Counted from the first letter of the stretch, positions 1-9,318 are shown. The stretch is 64,000 nucleotides of DNA from Acidobacteriaceae bacterium (GCA_003133425.1 PKXI01000248.1:1-64000); one strand, 5' to 3'. A program made the numbers and translations. Notes: generated by a model not told the origin, from the letters alone.

Positions 1-1883
1 TATGACGTTGTGTTTAGTACGGCGGCGCGGCAGGTCTCCTGGCCGAAATGGAGAGTTGGCGTTTCGATGGGGATGGGCTTGTAAGGGAGGAAAAACCTGA
101 AGGTTGACCCTCGGACGGGATTGCGCTCGGCCCAGATGCGACCTGAATGTTGCTGAACGATTTCCCTGCAGATGGCCAGGCCAAGTCCGGTTCCGCCTTT
201 CTGGCGAGAATCAGTAGCGTCGACCTGCTGAAAGCGACCGAAGATGACTTCGAGTTTGTCGGCGGGAATACCACGGCCGCTGTCGATCACGGAGAGAGTG
301 ACGCCCCTGATATCAGTGTGCGTCAAGATGGAGACTGCGGAGTTTATCGATGAGAACTTGATGGCGTTTGAGATGAGGTTCGTAAGGACCTGCAGCAACC
401 GGTCGGGGTCGGCGACGACCTCCGCCTGATTGTAGTCTTGGATGAGTTGTACGAGGGCAGCATCCGCGACAGGTGCCATGTTATCGATGGCCTGACGGAC
501 GATCTGACACAATTGAACCGGTCGGAAGGCAACGCGCCCCCGCCCACTCCCCAGACGATCGAGGTCTAGGATGTCGTTGATCAGGCGGACCAGTCGGTCG
601 GAATTGGCGACGGCGATGCGCACCAGATTTGTGGTCTTTTCGCTGACTTGAACCTGACCTTCGAGCGATAGCAGGCCAAGAGCCCCGCGGATGGCGGTGA
701 GCGGAGTGCGCAACTCATGGCTTACTGTTGAAATGAATTCGTTCTTGAGGCGATCAAGAGCATGGCGTTGGCTTATGTCGCGAAAGCTGAGCACGGATCC
801 TGAAAGGTGGCCTTGATCGAGGATGCGGGTCAGTGTGTAGTCGACCCGCAATGAACTGCCGTCGGCGCAATAGAAGGTGTCCTCGCTACAGGTCGGCGTC
901 TCCTGCTGTTGTTCGATGGCGCGCAGCAAAGCGCAATCCTCTTCGAAGCACTGGCTGATGTTCGGTGCGACGGCGTGCAGCAGCCCGTGCACTGGCTTGC
1001 CAATCAGGCTGGAGGCCTCCTCACCAAGCATGCGGGCAGCGGCAGGGTTAGCGAAGCTGACCAGCCCATTACGATCTAGGCCACAGATGCCGTCGGCGAC
1101 CGAGTCGAGCAGAATTTCCTGTTGGCGATAGAGCTTTTCCGCACGGCTGCGCTCGTAGGAGCGGGCCAGCATCTGCCCCAACGAAGCGGCAACCGTCTCC
1201 ACGGCTGCCATACCTTCGCGATTTTCGCGGAGGCAGAAATGGCAATAGAATTCGAGGACTGCGAGCACCGTATTGCCCACTCGCACAGGGACTGCACAGC
1301 CCGAAACCATCCCTTCGCTCATGGCGATCTCATTGTGCGGTGTGAAAGGTTCTGAGGCAAGGTTGGCGATCCAAATTGGTTGTCCGTCCTGCCAGACCCG
1401 TCCGGGCATCTCCTCACCACTATTTAGCGTGAGACGCACGCTCTCCTGAATCAGGGTCTCCGTGTGACGCCCCGGAGCACTCCAGGCAGAACAGAATTCC
1501 AGCCGGTCTTCCTCGGCGTTTACTTCCCATCTCAGAGCTACATCCCAACCCTGCGATACACAGAGGGCCTCCAGAATTCGCTCGGCCGCGATCTCAGGGG
1601 ACCTGTTTTCCCGAACGATCTCGCTCATCACAAGTTGCAGCGCCACGCGCCGCTCGCGCTGGACCAGTAAGCGAAGAACGAGAACTGCCGCGGCAGCTCC
1701 TGCAAGAAAGGTCTGCAAAGCGTATATGCGCGGGCTGAAGGTGATGTGCATCGAAATTGCAGCCAAAGGAACGGCCAGTGCGAACCCAGCCAGGACAGGC
1801 GAAATAAGAGAAAAGGCACGCCGGACAGGATGAGCGGGATGCTCGCTGCCGTTTGTCCTGATCCCGATGGTCGAGTCTCCCAT
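1..1883 (-). CDS. Membrane sensor histidine kinase (GAF-PAS-HisKA-HATPase), 3' end outside window
   Basis: Reading the minus strand from 1883 gives an open frame of about 627 codons that reaches base 1 without a stop, so the C-terminus lies outside the window. Residues about 25-75 form two membrane helices. A GAF-like sensor follows at about 85-240, then a PAS domain at about 255-375 and a HisKA domain with the motif SHELRTPLTA, whose phosphoacceptor His is residue 389. The HATPase domain shows the N box (NLISNAIKFSS), G1 (DSGRGIP) and G2 (GGTGLGLAI). The start is chosen because GGGGGA precedes this ATG by 5 nt and no upstream extension looks coding. It should autophosphorylate and pass phosphate to a response regulator, which is not in the window. 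A receiver domain could follow beyond the edge. The sensed signal is unknown. Confidence 0.9.
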   Translation of the reverse strand, partial: MGDSTIGIRTNGSEHPAHPVRRAFSLISPVLAGFALAVPLAAISMHITFSPRIYALQTFLAGAAAAVLVLRLLVQRERRVALQLVMSEIVRENRSPEIAAERILEALCVSQGWDVALRWEVNAEEDRLEFCSAWSAPGRHTETLIQESVRLTLNSGEEMPGRVWQDGQPIWIANLASEPFTPHNEIAMSEGMVSGCAVPVRVGNTVLAVLEFYCHFCLRENREGMAAVETVAASLGQMLARSYERSRAEKLYRQQEILLDSVADGICGLDRNGLVSFANPAAARMLGEEASSLIGKPVHGLLHAVAPNISQCFEEDCALLRAIEQQQETPTCSEDTFYCADGSSLRVDYTLTRILDQGHLSGSVLSFRDISQRHALDRLKNEFISTVSHELRTPLTAIRGALGLLSLEGQVQVSEKTTNLVRIAVANSDRLVRLINDILDLDRLGSGRGRVAFRPVQLCQIVRQAIDNMAPVADAALVQLIQDYNQAEVVADPDRLLQVLTNLISNAIKFSSINSAVSILTHTDIRGVTLSVIDSGRGIPADKLEVIFGRFQQVDATDSRQKGGTGLGLAICREIVQQHSGRIWAERNPVRGSTFRFFLPYKPIPIETPTLHFGQETCRAAVLNTTS

Positions 1884-2073
1884 AATTCCCCCAGCATGTC
1901 AGACGGAGCGTAGATTCTACTTTCCCGGCTGCCAGCCAATAAACTCGCGTTGGTAAACGACACGTCGTACCGAGCCCAACATACTTAAAGCAATAGAATG
2001 GCCATTTGGAGAAAACCACTCACCTTTATAAGTCAACCAGTTGCGGGAGGGGTGTATAGCGCAGTGCATGGCA

Positions 2074-2093
2074 GTGTAAACAGTTGTTTACAC
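2074..2093. promoter_or_regulatory. Perfect 9-bp inverted repeat, operator-like
   Basis: Two 9-bp arms, GTGTAAACA and TGTTTACAC, are exact reverse complements separated by GT. The site is 191 bp upstream of the histidine kinase start and downstream of the remnants at 2303-3386. Size and symmetry fit the operator of a dimeric repressor such as a LacI-family protein, but no such regulator is encoded in the window, so the link is inference. Confidence 0.45.
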
Positions 2094-2302
2094 GTCGCTC
2101 CAAACCACTACGGGGTAGTTGATAACGAAAGCCTCTATCTTGAACCGATCGAGTGTTTGGCGGCAAATAGATTGGACGGCGGGCTCGCGGGCACCGCACC
2201 CATACTTTGATAAGACAAATCGGATGCTCAAATTCGAGTTCGCCAGTACGGATCTTGAAGAAATCGATTGCCGGATTCGAACCATTCCTTGTGGCTCGTT
2301 GA

Positions 2303-2458
2303 CTAACGCGTAGCGGAAGCAAGGTCGCCGGCTAGTGGACAATCTTTCAATTGCGTGAGCACCTTGTTCCACCGCCCCTCGGTCAGAAAGGTGCGGTTGG
2401 TGAGACCGCAGCGCGCGGCGTTGACTACGTTCGCTTTGTCCGGATCGTTCGTCGTCAT
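2303..2458 (-). other. Short 51-codon open frame, possible gene remnant
   Basis: An ATG at 2458 opens 51 codons ending in TAG at 2303. In-frame sense codons extend a little upstream of the ATG before a stop. GAGGAG lies about 12 nt upstream, rather far for a ribosome site. The first 15 residues (TTNDPDKANVVNAA) faintly resemble the C-terminal end of GH51-type arabinofuranosidases, but the match is too weak to name. It is probably a decayed tail of a gene, in keeping with the truncated hydrolase just upstream. The rest of 1884-2531 holds only the inverted repeat at 2074-2093. Confidence 0.2.
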
Positions 2459-2531
2459 GGTGTGAAGCTCCTCAATCGATGCGCACCGGGATCCAAATCA
2501 AAGTGCCGCTCTAACCATTCTGCACAATAGG

Positions 2532-3386
2532 TCAGCGATCTTGTGGCGTCAGCAGCAACAGCCATTCTCGTGTATCTGGCTTTGTCAGTACAGCCGTCGC
2601 CGTTCCTGACATTGAGGGCACATCCTGTGCACTGCCAGTGCGTGGATCGAACCACATAGCCTTGTATTCTTTCCCTGGCAATTGACTCGCCAATGTGATG
2701 TCGGCACCTGCCAAAGAATAGATAAGCACCGGATCGGGCACGCCTCCCGCAAGCACCCACGTGTGTTCCGGAGCGGCCACCCATCCATCCTTGGGAGACA
2801 TCTTCATTAGCTCCGTTGCGAGGTACGTGTGCACGAAGCGGTCGATGATTGAGTTAGCGTTCGACAACGGAGCTGGAACCTGCCTGCTGGGCACCTGCTG
2901 CGGATACATTGCTGTGGCATTTTCAAGCGCCGTTGGCGGCGGCGTAGGCGCCTGCGTTTTTAGCCCTGACTCAGACGCAGCTCCAGCCATTAAGATCGGG
3001 ACCGGCCCTACGCCCTCTTCCATCGGCATCAAAGCCTTGTCCGGATAGCGGTCGCGGTATTCGCGCACCTCCCGATAAACCTGCTCCGGAGCGGTTGGCG
3101 GCGTATTTGTGTAACCAGGAAATTCCCTCGCGATAAGCTCGCGGAATGCGTGATTCTCGCCAGCCTTCGGTGCAAAGAGGGTGCCGTCGGGCCGATATTC
3201 CCAATAGCGCATATCTACCACTGCAATCTGCTTCGACCGAATCGGATCTTCAAGAATCGCATCGGTGGTTTGCTTGCTCGTAGTTAGAGCTATACGAATA
3301 TGTTTGCCGTGACTCTGCTCCCACTCGCGCACAATGTCTTGAAAGAACTGTTCGAAGGGGGCACACCAAATTGAAGGGATTTGGCA
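2532..3386 (-). pseudogene. 5'-truncated DUF6298-like putative glycoside hydrolase
   Basis: The frame runs from just after a TAG at 3387-3389 to TGA at 2532. It keeps only the C-terminal part of a family usually longer than 500 residues. What remains looks like the end of a TIM barrel (FEQFFQDIVREWEQSHGKHI, then an AILEDPIRSK and DMRYWEYRPDGTLFAP region), a proline-rich linker and a C-terminal beta domain containing WFDPRTG, typical of the putative collagen-binding domain in DUF4038/DUF6298 proteins. No signal peptide, barrel start or N-terminal catalytic residues are present. A GTG at 3332 could start a 266-residue protein, but no ribosome site supports it. I read it as a remnant. The family name comes from motif memory, so moderate confidence. 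Confidence 0.55.
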
Positions 3387-3444
3387 CTACCAGATCGGCT
3401 TTGCATCCGCATTTTAGCCGTGGCGGGGCACAGCGCGAAAAACA

Positions 3445-4611
3445 TCACTTCCGCGATGTTTTGGGCCGAAAAAGTTCGAGCCTGACGTGCCACACTGCAG
3501 TTGCACCTGGATCAAGCGTCACTAGGCCCGTGTTCATGTTCTTCCACTCTTGTCCGAGCGGATCAGGGAAGTTGAACTGCGGTTCAATGGCTACGAACCC
3601 TGCATCCTTGGGCGAGTAGACCTGAACCGTATGCATAGCAGGCGACAGCAGCCGCACACAAAGGCCATAATCTGCCTCGGGATCGCTCAGGCGTGCAATG
3701 CATCCGTTCCGGTGCAACGTGGAGAAATTCACGTTTACAGGAGCGTCAGGCAGATGCGCTCCCTCGGGTTTGCTGAAATCAAATTGAGTACTTGCCACGG
3801 GGATCAACACGCCGGTCGTTAGTCCGTCGCTGGGTACAGTCTCTGCATAGCGCTCAGCGGCCACTTGAAGCAGCGCCTGCGAGCGGTCGTGACTGGGCAA
3901 GGCAAAATACGGGTGCCAGCCGATCCCCATGGGTTCCGCTTTATCGCCAATGTTGGTAGCCTCAATCTTCACTTCCACCGCATCGGCAACAAGGCTGACC
4001 GTGAACCGCAAGTCGGTTGCGGAGATCCACCGTCCTCCGAAATCCCCCGCATGCAACACGCCCGTCACGGTCTGGCCGTCGGAGGTAGTGGTGGTTCTCA
4101 GGTCCTCCATCTGCGTCTTGTGGAGGAGGCCGTGAATTGCATACTTGCCGTTTGAGTTCGCGTGCAGCGTGAGCCGCTGACCGTGCCATACGGTCGAGAT
4201 GGTGCTGTGATCCGGCGATGCCTCGCCGCTTATGCGGCTTGACCAAGGAATAAGGAAGGCGCCGCCCATGCCGGAGCCAACATAGCCCCAGGGATTGCCG
4301 TTCGGATCGTCCATGCGCCGCGCCGCCTCTTCCAAAGAAGTCGAAGCAATCAGCTGCGTCTCACCGCGGCCCGGAATGTCCGCGGTGATTTGAAACATAT
4401 CCATGCCCCGGTTAGGAAGCAGCGTCACAGATAGAAATTGGGGGGTCTTCCCTGCCCCTGTGCGTACTCTGTGCAGAGTCAGTGCTTCAAGGCTTCCGAT
4501 TCGTTCAATATTCGGTGTGGCCGAACCCGGCAACTCCTGAGCCTGGACTGGCTGCGAGTGAATCGCTATCACTGCGGTGAGTACTGCAAGAGCCAGACGC
4601 ATGTCGATCAT
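3445..4611 (-). CDS. Secreted aldose 1-epimerase (galactose mutarotase) family protein
   Basis: The protein has 388 residues and interconverts alpha and beta anomers of free sugars. An N-terminal hydrophobic stretch (RLALAVLTAVIAIHSQPVQA) is a signal peptide, so it acts outside the cytoplasm, unlike the usual cytoplasmic GalM. The family residues are visible: the first catalytic His in AIHGLLH, the second in GWHPYF, and the catalytic Glu in FVAIEPQFNFP near the C-terminus. The ATG at 4611 is preferred over one 54 nt upstream because GAGGG lies 6 nt before it. It is downstream of the Tat-exported hydrolase at 4790 in the same orientation, with a hairpin at 4665-4704 between them, so it probably acts on sugars released in the periplasm. 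The exact sugar is unknown. Confidence 0.85.
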   Translation of the reverse strand: MIDMRLALAVLTAVIAIHSQPVQAQELPGSATPNIERIGSLEALTLHRVRTGAGKTPQFLSVTLLPNRGMDMFQITADIPGRGETQLIASTSLEEAARRMDDPNGNPWGYVGSGMGGAFLIPWSSRISGEASPDHSTISTVWHGQRLTLHANSNGKYAIHGLLHKTQMEDLRTTTTSDGQTVTGVLHAGDFGGRWISATDLRFTVSLVADAVEVKIEATNIGDKAEPMGIGWHPYFALPSHDRSQALLQVAAERYAETVPSDGLTTGVLIPVASTQFDFSKPEGAHLPDAPVNVNFSTLHRNGCIARLSDPEADYGLCVRLLSPAMHTVQVYSPKDAGFVAIEPQFNFPDPLGQEWKNMNTGLVTLDPGATAVWHVRLELFRPKTSRK

Positions 4612-4664
4612 TCTTACCCTCGCAATCCCTGGAGCGTATTCGTCCTCGGCGTTCTCAACGCGCA

Positions 4665-4704
4665 CAGATCATGGCTCCCGGAGCCAAACGGAAGCCATGA
4701 TCTG
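4665..4704. repeat. 12-bp perfect inverted repeat (hairpin) between two genes
   Basis: Arms CAGATCATGGCT (4665-4676) and AGCCATGATCTG (4693-4704) are exact reverse complements around a 16-nt loop. No T-run follows in the minus-strand direction, so a classical intrinsic terminator is unlikely. It may be an mRNA-stabilising or attenuating hairpin between the GHL6 gene and the epimerase gene, or a small extragenic palindrome. Confidence 0.6.
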
Positions 4705-4789
4705 CCCTTCAGGGAGGAACGAACCGCTATCCCATTTCCATCTTCCGGACCTTGAAGATTTTTACTCTCATTCAACTTCGAATTACGCG

Positions 4790-6964
4790 CTACGCATAAA
4801 TGGCCGCAACTTCATATTCGGTTACGCTCGGAATCGTGAATTCGATCCCGCCCTTTACACGCTTGAATGGAATATCCATTTCTGCCTTCAGTAACTGAAC
4901 ACGAGAAACGGTTCTTCCGGTCGGAATCTCAAACCGCACCAACTGGGGCCCGATCGGGTAGAACTCGCGGATTGTGCCTCGGTGCACGTTTGGATTCGTG
5001 TAATTCAGCACATGGAGCGCGAAGCCTGGCTCGGTTTCGTAAGCGAAGGTTTCGATGAGTCCCGGACCTTGAATGGTGACGGGCTGTTCGTTCTTCAACA
5101 TCCACTTCACGGTGTTCTGCAGAAGCTGGCTCAAATCGGTGTGACCGGAGATCCACATGCTGCGTTCAATGTCGCCGGAGATATACGCCAGACGGCTCGC
5201 ACCTTTTTCCCGCACAACGACTGCTGGAATATTGGTGTTGGGTGTGGGCGGGTAGGCCAACTCCGGCGGATAGGCCGGGAATCCCGGAACCACCGTTAGA
5301 ACCGGACTGTCGACCGGCGCAATCGGCACGCGGTACTCGGCGCCGGGTAGCCAATTCGTGTCCGCAAAGCCTTCAACAATCTCATGCTTGCGCTCGATGC
5401 GGGCATAATACGCATTGCCGTTCGTCGGAATCACCTCACCCGTCTTCTTGATATCGAAGATGTCGGCAAGGCCGAAGTTTTCCCTGATCTTGTTGTTTTC
5501 GTCGTATAAGCTGGTTTCGAACGTAGCCAGCAACGAACCGCCTGCCTTTACGTACGCGCGCAGCTGTTCGCATTGCGCATCGCTCAGCATGGCGACATTG
5601 GGCAATATCAGCGCGGAGTATTTGCTAAGCCGCTCCAATTCCATTCTGTCCTCATGAACAAAATCGAACATGAAACGGCCTTCGAGGAGCGCGTAATACA
5701 TGCCATTCAGAAACTGCTGCATCGTTGCGTCTGGCTGAGTCTTATAAAAGAGGTGCGTGCTCTGCCCGATCACCACACCTACATTCGCAACGGTGCGCTT
5801 GTTCACGAAGTGCGGATCGTGTTTGGCCGTCCAGGCAAAATACTTCTTGGGCGTCTCCAGCGTGCGGCGGTCCTCGCCCATACCCTTCTCGCCACCAATC
5901 AGATGCCAGTAGGGGATCATGCCGCTGGCGCTGGTCTCGCTAAGCCACATCTCCGCCTCATGGGACGACTTGCCGACATTCCGCCAGCGAATTGGGCCAG
6001 TCGACCATGCGCCGGTGACATTGGTTGCTGCCTTTCCGTCTTGGATCGCCTGGCAAACACGTCCTTGCAACGTGCATAGCCAGATCGGTGAGTCTTCTCC
6101 CCCGCGTCCCTGATTATCGCCCTGGAACCACTCGCACAGCTTCCCCAGCCTGACGAGGTTGACGCTGGAGCGTGCGCCTCCGCCCAAATTCGCGAAATAG
6201 AAGCACGAAGCATTCTTCTTCTTGACGAGAGAGTCGTAGGACTTCCAGAGATACTCAACGCGATCATTCAGTTTTGCCCAGAACGCTGGCGTCCCTGGCG
6301 GTGGTAACTGCCTGCACGCAGCGCAATAACATACCGGGAGAATCCCCAGGGGCGGCCAGCCATTGGTAAAGACAGCATCGACGTCGTAAAGAGAAGTTAC
6401 TTCCGTGATGATCGCCGGAATATAGTCGGTCATGTAACTGGAAAACATGCAGGTGCGAAAAAGGCGCGGATCGTCCTTGTCGGGAATCACGTTGCCCTGC
6501 TTGTCGCGTTCAAACCACTCCGGATGCGCCTCGACTGCATCGCCCCAGTTCAGGTCGGGACTCAGACGCGCGATAACGCGCAGGCCGCGCTTCCGTGCTG
6601 CCTCGCGGCAATCGCCAAAAAAGTCGCGATCTCCCAGGAATTTTCCCTTCTTATGAAAGGGCACCTTGGTCTGGTAGTAAGCCATGATCCCGGTAACGCT
6701 GATATAGGTCATGCCGACCTTCAAGTTCGCCCAGTAATCTGCCCACGCTTCCACATCCAGAGAGACCGGGTCATGCTCAGTCATATTCAACTGGCCGGCA
6801 CGGCGGATTTGGCGTTGCCATGGCAGCGACGCATTCGCAGAGGGCAGCGGCAGGCCTTCACCAGCCGCTCCGTAGGCATGGGCTGCTTCGCTCAGGCCTG
6901 CTGCTCCAGCAAGCAGGGGCATAGCACCTACTCCAGCTTTCAGTAGTTCGCGACGATTCATCAT
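4790..6964 (-). CDS. Tat-exported putative glycoside hydrolase (GHL6 type with trimerisation-like domain)
   Basis: A 724-residue protein that begins with a twin-arginine signal (NRRELLKAG followed by an Ala-rich segment ending near residue 31), so it is exported folded. Residues about 50-330 resemble the hypothetical glycosyl hydrolase 6 TIM barrel: ARLSPDLNWGDAVEAHPEWF, then a VFTNGWPP segment and a CYCAAC cysteine cluster. Residues about 400-620 look like the Rossmann-type trimerisation domain of GH42 beta-galactosidases (SALILPNVAMLSD, AYVKAGGSLLATFET). A C-terminal beta domain follows. The substrate cannot be read from sequence. ATG at 6964 and 6961 are both possible. It lies in a same-strand run with the amidohydrolase (7009) and the epimerase, probably one transcription unit downstream of the GntR regulator. 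Confidence 0.75.
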   Translation of the reverse strand: MMNRRELLKAGVGAMPLLAGAAGLSEAAHAYGAAGEGLPLPSANASLPWQRQIRRAGQLNMTEHDPVSLDVEAWADYWANLKVGMTYISVTGIMAYYQTKVPFHKKGKFLGDRDFFGDCREAARKRGLRVIARLSPDLNWGDAVEAHPEWFERDKQGNVIPDKDDPRLFRTCMFSSYMTDYIPAIITEVTSLYDVDAVFTNGWPPLGILPVCYCAACRQLPPPGTPAFWAKLNDRVEYLWKSYDSLVKKKNASCFYFANLGGGARSSVNLVRLGKLCEWFQGDNQGRGGEDSPIWLCTLQGRVCQAIQDGKAATNVTGAWSTGPIRWRNVGKSSHEAEMWLSETSASGMIPYWHLIGGEKGMGEDRRTLETPKKYFAWTAKHDPHFVNKRTVANVGVVIGQSTHLFYKTQPDATMQQFLNGMYYALLEGRFMFDFVHEDRMELERLSKYSALILPNVAMLSDAQCEQLRAYVKAGGSLLATFETSLYDENNKIRENFGLADIFDIKKTGEVIPTNGNAYYARIERKHEIVEGFADTNWLPGAEYRVPIAPVDSPVLTVVPGFPAYPPELAYPPTPNTNIPAVVVREKGASRLAYISGDIERSMWISGHTDLSQLLQNTVKWMLKNEQPVTIQGPGLIETFAYETEPGFALHVLNYTNPNVHRGTIREFYPIGPQLVRFEIPTGRTVSRVQLLKAEMDIPFKRVKGGIEFTIPSVTEYEVAAIYA

Positions 6965-7008
6965 GAGAAAAACTATCCTCGATTTCTTCTAAGGCAATGA
7001 AATTGCGC

Positions 7009-8094
7009 CTATAGCTTGTTTGCCGTGTTTATGAGCATCTTCGTAACGAAATCACGATAGCTGCCAGCCTTCGCATCGCCGCCTGCGGCGAGATAACTGA
7101 GCATGATCTTGCGATGGGCATCTTCCGGCAAGTCGATCCCACGGTGCGATTCGACTCCCTGCAACTGGAAGAGCCAAACGGGCGCATTCGATTTCATATC
7201 CATGCGTTGCCACTTGGTGTCGATCTGATGGGCCGCCGTACGCTTTTGGAAGAAGAGGTCGTGAGCATTCTGATAGTAGAACTTGTGCCGCTCCTCAGCT
7301 GTCGGATTGAGTCCCACAGTATCGATCCAGCCTTGCGTGGACTTGAAGGTTTCATCGCGCCAGAGCGCGACGGGGAATTCGCTGCCGTACATCACCTTGT
7401 TCCACCCGGCTTCTTCAATCAGCGCAAAGGTCCACGGCTTGAGGATTTCCTGGTTCTGAAATCCCTGCCGCGAGAAGATCACGAAGAAACGCGGGTGCCG
7501 GAATAACTGGCGCACCAGGTCTTCCTTGCCAAAGATTCCGGTATCGGTTGGTCCGGCAAAGTGAGTTCCGCAAGCCGCTGCGTCAGGATACTTATCCATA
7601 AAATCCAGCAGTACGCGGGCCGCGACTCGGTATCCGTCATTGCCTTCAACATAGGCCGCGCGCCCCGCCTTTCCCACGACGTCCAGAATCTGCGGCTCGG
7701 CCGCAATAAGTGGCGCGGGCAGGCGGATACCCGTAAAACCCGCATCCAGCTGCGCCGAAATAAATTCCAGTCTTTCCGCGGGCGTCTTTCCCAGGGCCAG
7801 GCCAATGGGCCGGAGCCGGTCAGGATACTTCATCAACGCGCGCGAAAGCTCGGTCAGGTCCGGGCATGTCATGGCGGTTCCGACGACCGCTGCTTCAGCA
7901 TGATTCGCGTCGAGAATCTGGATGAAATCATCCGCACCAAAGAACCGAGGCAGCGAGACGTGGCCCCATGCATCGATCACCTTACGTTCTCCGTTGCTGG
8001 GCTGTGCCATCGCCAGCCCACTGGCGGGCAGCATCGTACTCATAGCGGCTGCAACCGAGGTTGCGACAAACTCCCGCCTGCTTAAATCGCTCAT
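7009..8094 (-). CDS. Tat-exported amidohydrolase family 2 (COG3618-like) protein
   Basis: This 361-residue protein starts with a Tat signal (SRREFVATS, then Ala/Met-rich, ending near residue 31) and continues as a TIM barrel of the amidohydrolase-2 family. Members hydrolyse lactones such as fuconolactone or decarboxylate aromatic acids. Its metal centre looks atypical. The usual N-terminal HxH is WGH here (D41-A-W-G-H45), and the usual GSDxP near the last strands reads YGSEFP. The central THFAG histidine is kept. It may therefore be mononuclear or changed in chemistry. AAGGAG lies about 8 nt before the ATG. It is 44 bp upstream of the GHL6-type hydrolase, so the two are probably co-transcribed. 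Sugar-lactone hydrolysis is plausible from context but not shown. Confidence 0.75.
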   Translation of the reverse strand: MSDLSRREFVATSVAAAMSTMLPASGLAMAQPSNGERKVIDAWGHVSLPRFFGADDFIQILDANHAEAAVVGTAMTCPDLTELSRALMKYPDRLRPIGLALGKTPAERLEFISAQLDAGFTGIRLPAPLIAAEPQILDVVGKAGRAAYVEGNDGYRVAARVLLDFMDKYPDAAACGTHFAGPTDTGIFGKEDLVRQLFRHPRFFVIFSRQGFQNQEILKPWTFALIEEAGWNKVMYGSEFPVALWRDETFKSTQGWIDTVGLNPTAEERHKFYYQNAHDLFFQKRTAAHQIDTKWQRMDMKSNAPVWLFQLQGVESHRGIDLPEDAHRKIMLSYLAAGGDAKAGSYRDFVTKMLINTANKL

Positions 8095-8310
8095 GACTTC
8101 GTCTCCTTGTTGACTGGTACTTGTTAATTCTTTGATGGCCGGTTGATTCTGGCACCAGGGTGGGCCGACGAAGTCGATGTCGATGGTCGTCTCTCTTCTG
8201 TGTCGCTGTAGGCAATCGAACGGTCGTACGAAAACTCAAGTCCAATAAGGCTTGCGGTCTCCTTCAGCAATCTAAGGTCAACTACAAAAACACATTCAGC
8301 GCGCACCAAA

Positions 8311-9228
8311 CTACATCACAGCTTTGCTGTCCGCAGCTGAGGATGATGCCTTCACTCCAGAAAGCAATCTCTTGGAACTCGACCGCTTGGGCTTTTCCCC
8401 TTCTGCTTTCCTTCCTAGGCCACTACTGTCGAGACTCTGTGCCAGGTGTCTGAGTTCAACAGTCCAGAACTCCGCATCCGCGGACTTAATGCGTACCGCG
8501 GCATTGATCATGTGCGTTTTCGCGGCCGTCGCGGCAGCCTCAGGATCCTGGCGCTCAATTGCCCCAGCAATGGCCATGTGCTCAATACGGGTCTGCTCTG
8601 AAAACTCTACGCGTTGGTCTTCATTGGCTCTGGTGACCCGGATCGCAATGTAGACAAATTGGTTGAGAAACCGGAGCAATTCAAGAAACAGCGGGTTTCC
8701 CGTCGCCTGTGCAATCGACAAATGAAAAGCAAGGTCCTCGGCCGCAGCGTCACGGCCAGCTTTGCTGGCCCGCTCGATATCGGCAAGGGCTCTCCGAATC
8801 GCTGCCATCTGCTCGCGCTTTCGGCGCCTTGCCGCAAGGAATGCGATTTCAGCGTCCAGTCCACGGCGAAGCTCAATAATGTGAAGCAACGACCCCAGTA
8901 GATCCTCGGAATTGAGATCGATCCTGAACGGTACATCAAGCCGATCCTTACGAACGAATGCACCTCGCCCCTGCCGCGTATCGATCAGGCCCTCAGCCTT
9001 CAGCCTGGAAACGGCTTCGCGAATCACGGTGCGGCTCACGCCAAAGCCTTCCGCCATTGCTTGCTCAGAAGGGAGTTGCGAACCGGCAAACTCATTTCCG
9101 ATGATCTTGTTTACGAGCGCTTCAGTGACCTGATCGGCCAGGGTCTTGTTGCCGGTAATGGGCTGGGGTGAAAACACGGCCCCCGATGTTGCGGGGCGCT
9201 TCGATTCGATCGTTGTCTTTCCGTTCAT
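8311..9228 (-). CDS. GntR-family transcriptional regulator with FCD domain
   Basis: A 305-residue regulator of the FadR/FCD subfamily. Residues about 28-100 form the winged helix-turn-helix (LPSEQAMAEGFGVSRTVI, then GLIDTRQGRGAFV). Residues about 115-260 are the all-helical FCD ligand domain with the spaced histidines that bind metal and carboxylate ligands (FHLSIAQATGNPLF, EHMAIAGAI, THMINAAV). The basic Ser-rich tail (about 40 residues) is unusual and probably disordered. FCD regulators typically sense sugar acids or related carboxylates. It is divergent from the aldo/keto reductase at 9647, with AT-rich palindromic sequences between them, and upstream of the amidohydrolase and hydrolase genes. 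It is the best local candidate to control this locus. The ATG is supported by AGAGGAG 8 nt upstream. Confidence 0.88.
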   Translation of the reverse strand: MNGKTTIESKRPATSGAVFSPQPITGNKTLADQVTEALVNKIIGNEFAGSQLPSEQAMAEGFGVSRTVIREAVSRLKAEGLIDTRQGRGAFVRKDRLDVPFRIDLNSEDLLGSLLHIIELRRGLDAEIAFLAARRRKREQMAAIRRALADIERASKAGRDAAAEDLAFHLSIAQATGNPLFLELLRFLNQFVYIAIRVTRANEDQRVEFSEQTRIEHMAIAGAIERQDPEAAATAAKTHMINAAVRIKSADAEFWTVELRHLAQSLDSSGLGRKAEGEKPKRSSSKRLLSGVKASSSAADSKAVM

Positions 9229-9318
9229 CGATTGAACTCCTCTGGAGCCGGAATAAACCTAGCCTCAAAATACTCCAGTCCAAAGCCCCTGACAATCATA
9301 AACCATGAGATAGCATTC

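Noticed and set aside
5573..6079. 168-codon plus-strand frame in the GHL6 gene
   Set aside because: Antisense to a clear coding gene, no ribosome site or domain.
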